In this document: positions 23,153 through 29,700 of the stretch, piece by piece
How the letters are laid out: every line of letters begins with the position of its first letter
Position numbering within the stretch: the stretch's first letter is position 1
Program-made: the position numbers and the translations under genes
Notes under the pieces: generated by a model
Database searches by the model: none
Seen by the model: the letters and a program-made list of their open reading frames with translations, nothing else
What the model was told of the DNA's origin: nothing
From: JBBDIP01 sp040880305
Lineage (GTDB): Bacteria > Bacillota > Sulfobacillia > Fermentithermobacillales > Fermentithermobacillaceae
Assembly (NCBI GenBank): GCA_040880305.1
Contig: JBBDIP010000023.1
Location: 1 to 34,324 of the forward strand
Direction: 5' to 3'
Length of the DNA: 34,324 nucleotides

Positions 23153-23360
23153 GTGGCCCCGAAAACCCNNNNNNNNNNGGGGCCGCGTCTCCCGCGCCAC
23201 CGATTCGAGCTCTGGCCCGGATACCGTACCACCGATTCTGCCAGTGGCCCGGAAACCGTACCACCCCAGAGAGCGTGGTACGGAATTCGTACCACTCGCA
23301 GTTCGGATGGCCCGAAAACCGGGCCACGGCCCGCCCCCGGTGGTACGGAAATCGGGCCAC
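23153..23360. repeat. Regular array of 21-bp palindromes upstream of an HTH-nuclease gene
   Basis: Units start at 23153 (cut by the N gap), 23180 (divergent), 23212, 23244, 23275, 23307 and 23340. Steps after the gap are 32, 32, 31, 32 and 33 bp, about three helical turns. Each unit is an 8-bp arm, a 5-nt A/T-rich centre and an inverted 8-bp arm. Arms are of two kinds, GTGGCCCG or GTGGTACG on the left and CGGGCCAC or CGTACCAC on the right. Combinations are: 23212 and 23244 CC with TA, 23275 TA with TA (perfect palindrome), 23307 CC with CC, 23340 TA with CC. Spacers are 10-12 bp and not conserved, except CGATTC after the units ending 23200 and 23232. The array lies 46 bp or more upstream of the promoter of the next gene. 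Confidence 0.9.
23169..23178. other. Assembly gap (10 N)
   Basis: Ten Ns lie inside the palindrome array, just after a partial unit. A run of exactly ten often marks a gap of unknown size, so the true number of units is unknown. Confidence 1.
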
Positions 23361-23405
23361 TGACCTCAGTCGACCCTGGTCCTGCCAGAGATACACCGGA
23401 TCCTG

Positions 23406-23435
23406 TTGCCCGCCCACGTCAATTTCTGGTAATAT
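23406..23435 (+). promoter_or_regulatory. Candidate sigma-A promoter for the HTH-nuclease gene
   Basis: TTGCCC (23406-23411) and TAATAT (23430-23435) are 18 bp apart. The predicted transcript would start about 35 nt before the GTG start. The palindrome array lies directly upstream, where a regulator or loop-forming protein could act. Confidence 0.5.
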
Positions 23436-23476
23436 ATGGGTACTGCGAGGGCACCGGGGCACTAGGAGGAGATACA

Positions 23477-24241
23477 GTGCCCCATGAATACATTCCCATT
23501 GAGCTGTTGCTGGACAAGAGCTTGCCAGTTGCGGCCCGTTTCATCTACGCGGTGATTAGCGTCGTTCCGTCGACTTCTGTTAGGGAACTCTGTAAGGTAA
23601 TTGGCCTGCACAGGGATGCTATCCGCCAGCACTGCGAGACTCTGCGGAAGGCCGGCTGGATCGGCATGGAAGGCGACCGCCACGGCTATGTGGTCTATCC
23701 CAAGTTGCCTGCTGAGGTCCAGCGCCGGATGGCCCATGACCTGGGGGAACGACTGAAGATTGTCGGCTTCCTGGGCGAGGCTATCATGCGGGCCTGGCTG
23801 GACCTACTGTTGGCAGATGACGACTTCCTGGACAACTTCCGTCCTGACTTCCTGCGCAATCCGAGGACCGGCGAGCCGCTGGAATACGACCGTTATCATC
23901 CGAAAATCCGCGCAGCCTTTGAGTTCAACGGATCCCAGCACTCCCGAACGACCAAGAAGTACTCCAATCCCGACAAACTTGACGACCAGAAGACAAAGGA
24001 CTTGGTGAAGAGGGCAATTAGCGCCGAGCAGGGAATACGATTGGTAGTCGTGGAGGCCAAGGACCTCACCCTGCAGGGGATGCTCGCCAAACTCCAGGGG
24101 CTCCCGCTGCGACGTTTCGATCCGACGGGACCCTACGTCCGAAACCTGGAGAAGCTGAGCAAGCGGTATATAGCCAAAGCCGAAGCCGAGGCTGAAGCTG
24201 AGGCCGTGGAGAGCCGGTTCGCGCAGTCGGAGGAGAGATAG
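23477..24241 (+). CDS. Winged-helix protein with PD-(D/E)XK/Vsr-like nuclease domain
   Basis: GTG 23477 has TAGGAGG 8 nt upstream; the product is 254 residues. Residues 10-75 look like a winged helix-turn-helix: LPVAARFIYAVISVV, TSVRELCKVIGLHRDAIRQHCETLRKAGWI and a wing GDRHGYVVYP. After a helical linker, residues 125-215 resemble a Vsr-like PD-(D/E)XK fold: RNPRTGEPLEYDRYHP (D138), AAFEFNGSQH (E149, N151, Q154, H155), then DDQKTKDLVKRAISAEQGIRLVVVEAKDL. The E-x-K lysine appears as Asn, so activity is uncertain. The tail is an Ala-Glu repeat (KAEAEAEAEAVES). It lies just downstream of the palindrome array and 3 nt before aroM, whose SD is in its last codons. It is probably a DNA-binding protein that recognises the array; nuclease activity is inferred from fold only. 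Confidence 0.8.
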   Translation: MPHEYIPIELLLDKSLPVAARFIYAVISVVPSTSVRELCKVIGLHRDAIRQHCETLRKAGWIGMEGDRHGYVVYPKLPAEVQRRMAHDLGERLKIVGFLGEAIMRAWLDLLLADDDFLDNFRPDFLRNPRTGEPLEYDRYHPKIRAAFEFNGSQHSRTTKKYSNPDKLDDQKTKDLVKRAISAEQGIRLVVVEAKDLTLQGMLAKLQGLPLRRFDPTGPYVRNLEKLSKRYIAKAEAEAEAEAVESRFAQSEER

Positions 24242-24244
24242 CAC

Positions 24245-25092
24245 ATGACAAGGATTCTGGGTACAGTCACCATCGGTCAATCCCCCAGGCTGGACCTCAT
24301 CCCCGAGATGAAGCAGGTGATGGCGGCCGGAGCGACAGGTGCGTCGTGGGACGGAGCGTCGGGGGCGTCGTGTGGCAGTGCGACGGGAGAATCGTGCCGC
24401 GACGCGGCAGGGGAGCCCGGTCACCCTGGGCAGGTAGTGGAAGTCCTCGAAGCCGGGGCGCTGGATGGCCTCACGCTGGAGGAGGTCCGCAAACTGGCGC
24501 CTGTGCAGGGCGATTACGTTCTGGTGACCCGGATGGCGGACGGGACGGCGGTGAAGATCGCCGAGAGGCACATTCTGCCCCTAATGCAGGAGAAGATTGA
24601 CGGTCTGGTCAGGCGCGGCGCCGATGTCGTGGCCCTAGTGTGCACCGGCGAGTTCCCGCAGTTCCCGATAGATTGCTGGTCGTGCCGCAGAAGGTCCTGT
24701 TTCACGCCGCGGCGGCAGTCGTGGGTGGGCAGCCGGTTAGCCAGCGCACTGACGTCAGACAAGGCAGCCCCACCGGCGGTGGTGTCGCACAGGTAGGCAG
24801 CACTTCCTTCAGACTGGGCGTCATGCTTCCCGACGTCGACCAGGTCGCGCAGGGTATCCGCAGGTGGAGCGCCGTAACGCCCGACGTCCTCGTCGAGCCG
24901 GCGTCGCCCTATGGACGCCCGGAGGAGATCGACCAAGCTGCGCGCAGGCTGAAGGAATGGGGCGCCGGGCTGGTGGTGATGGACTGCATCGGCTATACGC
25001 TGGCCATGAAGGAGAAAGTCAGGCGGATAGCGGGGGCTCCCGTCATACTGGCGAGGTCGATCCTGGCGCGGACGCTGGCTGAACTGGCGTAG
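24245..25092 (+). pseudogene. aroM: AroM-family gene with a frameshift
   Basis: The first frame (ATG 24245) begins MTRILGTVTIGQSPRLDLIPEM, the AroM N-terminus, and continues through LVCTGEFPQFPID. It then loses similarity near 24665-24675. The frame one base earlier takes over with LLVVPQKVLFHAAAAVV, and later PDVLVEPASPYG, WGAGLVVMDCIGYTLAMKEKV and PVILARSILARTLAEL, which is the AroM C-terminus. The span is 848 bp, one base short of a whole frame, so a single base has been lost in the gene or in the assembly. Extra low-complexity segments (Gly/Ala/Ser-rich near residues 30-60, and Gly/Ser/Thr-rich after HAAAAVV) make it longer than usual AroM. AroM's function is unknown. Its last codon is 4 bp from the convergent asparaginase gene. 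Confidence 0.82.
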
Positions 25093-25096
25093 AGCC

Positions 25097-25810
25097 CTAA
25101 TAGTAGTTCTTCTCAAACTCCCTGCGTATGTCATCGATCGAGAGGTATGCGCCGAGGAGCACAGTGAGTTTTGCCCGCGCTTTCGAAGTGGCTAACCCGT
25201 CGCCGAAGATGACGCCCAGGTCGTGTAAGTGCGTCTCCGAACCCTCGTATCCGTAAGTCCCGGTCAGCAGCCGTCCGCCGTGACAGCGGGACGTCATGAG
25301 GACAGGGATTCCCGCATCCACCAGGCGTTTAACGCCGGGTATCATGGTCGGCGGGACGTGCCCTGCCCCGACGGCCTGGAGGACTATCCCCCGCGCGCCC
25401 GACTCCCTTGCTGCGTCGAGCATGGACGACGTCGTCCCCATACCTGCCCAGATGACCTCCACCGGGGCGTCGGTTACGGCGACGCCGATGCGCGCGGTCC
25501 TGGGGATTAGCAGGTCCAAGAGGTACGCGGTCTCTTCGAGAGTGTCGGTCCCCTGCGTGACGACCACTCCGTCGAACCTTTCGCCGGCCAGGGCCTCGAT
25601 GCGCCGGGCGAGGCGGAGGATGTCCCTCGGTACCAGGAACGGGCTCGGCACGTTCATGAACGACTCGGCCTCCACTGAGGCAACTGTCTCAAGTGCAGGC
25701 ACTTTCTCCAAGAGGGCTGCCGCGTCCAGGGCGGGGTTCGCCAGATGGCGGCTGTTTTCCGTCATCGCGATTGTCCCGCCGAGGGACAGCAGTTTGACAC
25801 GCTTCAACAC
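25097..25810 (-). CDS. L-asparaginase-like protein lacking the central segment
   Basis: GTG 25810 is preferred, since GGGAG lies 9 nt upstream; ATG 25819 has no spacing to it. The product is 237 residues, against about 320 for bacterial asparaginases. The N-terminal part has LLSLGGTIAM (T13, nucleophile) and VVVTQGTDTLEETAYLLDLL (T88 and D89). The C-terminal part, from about residue 113, matches the family again: GARGIVLQAVGAGHVPP, GIPVLMTSRCHGGRL, GYEGSETHLHDLGVIFGDGL. Missing between them are about 80 residues that normally include TGAMRP and the catalytic Lys of the second triad. The frame is kept, so this is an in-frame internal deletion, and the protein is probably inactive or altered. 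It is convergent with aroM. Confidence 0.8.
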   Translation of the reverse strand: MLKRVKLLSLGGTIAMTENSRHLANPALDAAALLEKVPALETVASVEAESFMNVPSPFLVPRDILRLARRIEALAGERFDGVVVTQGTDTLEETAYLLDLLIPRTARIGVAVTDAPVEVIWAGMGTTSSMLDAARESGARGIVLQAVGAGHVPPTMIPGVKRLVDAGIPVLMTSRCHGGRLLTGTYGYEGSETHLHDLGVIFGDGLATSKARAKLTVLLGAYLSIDDIRREFEKNYY

Positions 25811-25819
25811 AAGGCTCAT

Positions 25820-26052
25820 CTCCCGGGCGGGTGCTCCGCGGCCACCCTGACTTCACGCCGTACCTACGGCGCTGCTCACCTAGCGCAATTTCGGCAGAAA
25901 CCACGGTTCACCCTGTGGAGATAAATGTCAGCTTGTCAGTCCGGGTGAAGGTTGGTAAAATATGGCAGGGCGCCTGGCGACTGCGCGGGACTCCGCCGTT
26001 CTGATGGGCGGCGGTCTGTGCGGTATCTCGCGCCTTTTCCATTTGAATGATA
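25820..26052. other. Intergenic region before the EVE-like gene
   Basis: No gene is supported here. A short hairpin GCCGT/ACGGC lies near 25857-25870. The region separates the minus-strand asparaginase gene from the plus-strand EVE-like gene and probably holds divergent promoters, but I could not identify clear -35/-10 pairs on the asparaginase side. Confidence 0.5.
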
Positions 26053-26101
26053 TTGTACCGTGCCGTGCTTCGTTGTACCGAGTGACCGTGTAAAGCATAA
26101 C
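26053..26101 (+). promoter_or_regulatory. Direct repeats and candidate promoter of the EVE-like gene
   Basis: TTGTACCG occurs twice, at 26053-26060 and 26073-26080, exactly 20 bp apart. The second copy could serve as a -35 (TTGTAC) with CATAAC as a -10 at 26096-26101, 17 bp away. The first copy would then be an upstream binding site. Confidence 0.4.
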
Positions 26102-26125
26102 TCCAGTATAAGTGAGGTGCAGTTA

Positions 26126-26788
26126 TTGAGCGACAAGGCCCTGAGGTCTTCGGACTTTGAACATAGGTTGGCGGAACTGGAAAAACGCATGGCGGCTAGG
26201 GGCACAACGTCTGGTACATTCCCGCCGCTTAGCGAACCCCCGATTGCCCGGTCCGACAAAGCGAGGCGAGACCCGACCCTACAATACTCGCCGCCCTCTG
26301 AGGCGCCGATGGCGGAGACCCCGCTAATCCGCCACAACCAGCTAGGCGAGGTATACTCCGTCAAACTGGTCTACCCGGGCTTCTACCTGGCGATGATGCC
26401 CAACGGACTGACCACCGTCGTAGGTTTTCCGGTCACAAAGGAGCGACTTGCCAAGAGAGTGACGCCCGGGCACATGTTCTTCATCTACGTCACGTCTCCC
26501 GAGAGGAGGATCATCGGAATGGCGCAGGCGACCGGGCCCGCCGAGTTCGCGCCGGAAAAGGACTTCAAGCGGCCGTGGTCGGTCGATCTCGCCTGGGTTA
26601 TCGGGCCGAAGATGCCGGGGGTCCAGTTTACTGAGATCGGGCTGCAGATAAAGGCCAGGGTGGGGGACAGCACCTACTCCATCACCGACGAGGTTGCGTC
26701 GGCGATTATCGAGCGTCTGCAAGACATGGACGACCTGGGGTCCGTTGAACTCAGCCGCCTTAAGGAGAGATACAGGATGTTCGGGTAG
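26126..26788 (+). CDS. Protein with PUA/EVE-like domain
   Basis: TTG 26126 has GAGGTG 6 nt upstream; GTG 26117 is an alternative. The product is 220 residues. An N-terminal charged helix (HRLAELEKRMAAR, residues 13-25) and a Pro/Ser-rich linker precede a globular domain from about residue 75. The domain contains VTPGHMFFIYVTSPERRIIGMAQATG, then KRPWSVDLAWVIGPK, TEIGLQIKARVGDSTYSITDE and a last helix AIIERLQDM. The pattern of a small-molecule or nucleic-acid-binding barrel with GHMFFIYVTSPER.IIG matches PUA-like/EVE domains, which bind modified bases in DNA or RNA and are often found near defence genes. Identification is by motif pattern only. It ends 8 bp from the convergent glycosyltransferase gene. 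Confidence 0.6.
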   Translation: MSDKALRSSDFEHRLAELEKRMAARGTTSGTFPPLSEPPIARSDKARRDPTLQYSPPSEAPMAETPLIRHNQLGEVYSVKLVYPGFYLAMMPNGLTTVVGFPVTKERLAKRVTPGHMFFIYVTSPERRIIGMAQATGPAEFAPEKDFKRPWSVDLAWVIGPKMPGVQFTEIGLQIKARVGDSTYSITDEVASAIIERLQDMDDLGSVELSRLKERYRMFG

Positions 26789-26796
26789 GCACAGCG

Positions 26797-29700
26797 CTAC
26801 TTCATCTTGTCGTGCGCGATCCTGAGGTTCGCCATGGCCTCGGAGTTTGCGGGATCGAGGGACAACGCTTTCTCAAAGCAAGTGGCGGCGGCGGGGAAGT
26901 CGCGCTCCGCTATGAAGGAGACGCCGATCAGGTTGTAGATGCCTGAGGTGGAGGCCACCGGCCCGCCCGGCCCCTCGGGCGCGGAGTGGGCGATTAGCGA
27001 GTTGAGGTAGCGGCGCGCCCGGCGCGTGTCGCCGGTCTGGACACTGCACAGGGCAGCGTTGTATCGAGCGCGCCCGTCGCCTGGGTGAGTCTTGAGGATC
27101 CTCTCAAATAGGGCAAGGGCGATGATGAAACGCCCGGCCTGGAACTGGGCGTTGGCCTTGGCGTGCAGCGTCTCCAGGCTTGAGCCGGCCGGCTCGTCGA
27201 CTGGCGCTTCGTCCTCGGAAGGGCCGGCGGCGGCGGCCGCATCCGCGAAAGCCACGGCGGACGCAGTGGCTGCTCGCGGGGCAACCGCATCGGCAACTGG
27301 CGCCTTCGCGTCGGCTGCTCGCGGGGCAACCGCATCGGCAACTGGCGCATCCGCAGCTGATGCATTTGCCGCCGCTGCCTGGGACGGGACGGCCAACGGC
27401 CCCATCTCTTCGGGTGGCAGATGATCGGGGACGTCTTCCGCGGTAGCCTGGCTTGCGGCGGCACGTTCAGCTATGCGTCGCGCCAGCCGTTCCGCGCCGC
27501 TTAGCGGGGCGGCAGGGGCATTGTCGTCGCCAATAGAGCCGTCCGCCAGAGCGGACCAGGGCGTGGCCCCCGCCATGGCGCCGGCCCCGGCCCCGGCCTC
27601 ATGCAGCAACATCGCCCACTTCCGAAGGAAGCGGCGCCTGTTCTGCTCGGTGATCCTGCCGCGGTCCAGGTTGTTCGAGTCAAAGGTCCGGCCGCGGAAG
27701 TGGTAGACGAAGACGTCCTGAACTATGAGGCATTTGAACCCGGCGAGCCTGGCGCGGATGGAGAGGTCGTCGTCCTCAAAGCCGCTGTAAGGGAAGACGG
27801 TGTCAAGGACGCCGATGCGGTCCAGTACCTCCCGCCTTGCCATGAGGCAAAACCCTGACAGGCGGTTGACTTCGGTCGTCTGACCGGCTGTGCGCACGGC
27901 CACACTCCCCGCATAGCCCTGGATCTGGTCCATCGTCCGCAGGTCGCCTGCGTCGACGGCCTGGGCGCCGCTCACGTTGTTGGACACCGGTCCGACCAGC
28001 CCTGCGCCGGGCACCGAAGAGGCGATCCGCCGGAGTCGACGGAGCCATCCCTTTGTCACGATGGTATCGTTATGGAGGATCACAACGAACTCGCCGGTGG
28101 CCAGGAAGATCCCCTGATCGGCGGCGTACGCCATCCCCGTGTTGTAGGGGTTGCGCAGGACGCGGACGTTCTGGTGCTTCCTCGGCAGGTCCTCCAGGTA
28201 GGCCCAGGTTCCATCGGTCGAGCCGTTGTCGACGACGATGAGTTCGAATGGGTCGTTATCTGTGTAGGTGAAGAGCGCATCCAAGCACTTCCTTGTGAAC
28301 TCGAGCCCGTTCAGTGTGGCCGTGACGATCGACGTCAACCCCTGGGCAACTCGCTTGCCTGCTTCTGAGGTCACGGGACGGTAGTCGGGCGGGATGACCT
28401 CCCACCTAAAAATGGTGTCCACGGCCTGCTGGAGGGCCTTGGTCGATTCTTCGTGGGTGAAGGGGGCCGCGGCTTTTGGACCCTCGCTCGCAAGACGCTT
28501 GCGCAGGCCCTCGTCCTCCAGGACGCGGGTTATGGCCTGGGCCAGTTTCCTGGGATAGGAAGCCGGCACGACCAGGGCGTTCTCGCCGTCGCGGCAGACG
28601 TCTCTGATGCCCAGGCTGTCCGCGGTTACCACCGGGGTCCCGCAAGCCATGGCGTCAAGGACGGCGATGCTGGAGCCCTCGTACCAGGAAGGAAAGACCG
28701 CGACGTCGACGGATTTGTAGAGAGACTCCATCTCTGTCCGAGATAGGGCGGCGTGCAGGACGACTGGCCCGTCGAACAGGGTTTCCGCCTTTTCCTGCGA
28801 CGCGATGACGCGTGGGGGGACGGCCAGGCGCATCGTCGTCCCCGGATACTTCTCGCGGACCGCGCGGACCGCCGTCGTGAAGTCAGCGAATCCCTTGGCC
28901 GCGGTGGGACGTCCCACGAACAGGATGTTGGCGTTCTCCAGCACGCCCGGCCAGACTGTCGGCCGGGGCCCGCCCAATACGGTATCTAGCCAGCCGGGGA
29001 CCACGAGGGTCCTCTGGCTGAACCTTTCCTGGAAGAGGGCGCTGAGGTGCTGCGAGGCGACGACGCGTACGCAGGGGATGGTGTGGTAGCGCTCCATCTG
29101 CGGCTTGTCGGCCAGGACGTCCTCGACCGCTCCGCCGTAGTGGAACGATTCGTACCCCAGGCATAGATGGACCAGTTTGCCGCGGCACCTGGGCGCGATG
29201 ACGGGGAGGTCCTGAGCCGAGCACACCACGACGATGTCGTCGTCTAGCGGAGGCAGCATCTCGAAAGCGCCCACACGCTGGACCTCGGCCTTCAGTTCGA
29301 AGGTTTCAGGCTTGCCTTCCAGGGATACGACCCGCACCTCGTAATCGCGGTCGACCAAGTCGTTTATCTGCCTGAAGATGGTTTGCGCGGCGGATGACTG
29401 AGCCGACCACCGCATTATGTAGACTATCTTTGGCTTCAGCCCCCACCGGTCAATGAACTTGCCGCGGTTGGCCTCGGCGACCTGGGCAACGTCTACCTGA
29501 TTCTGCTTGAACGAGGCGCCGCCGGCGTGGTGGACGTAGACGTCGTCCGCCACAACCAGGCGAGACCCCGCGAGCCGCGCTCGCATGCAAAGGTCGTCGT
29601 CCTCGTACCTGGCGATCGTGTAGGTCTCCTCCAGCAACCCGATCTTGGCCAAGACCTCGCGCTTCACCGCCAGACAGAACCCGCCCAGGCTGTCGACCCG

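Noticed and set aside
23153..23360. CRISPR array
   Set aside because: The units are not identical, the gaps between them are only 10-12 bp, and no cas gene is nearby. Palindromic arms with variable types fit protein-binding sites better.
23150..23476. N-terminal extension of the HTH-nuclease gene through the palindrome array
   Set aside because: The frame is open across the N gap, but the peptide simply translates the repeats, and a strong SD supports GTG 23477.
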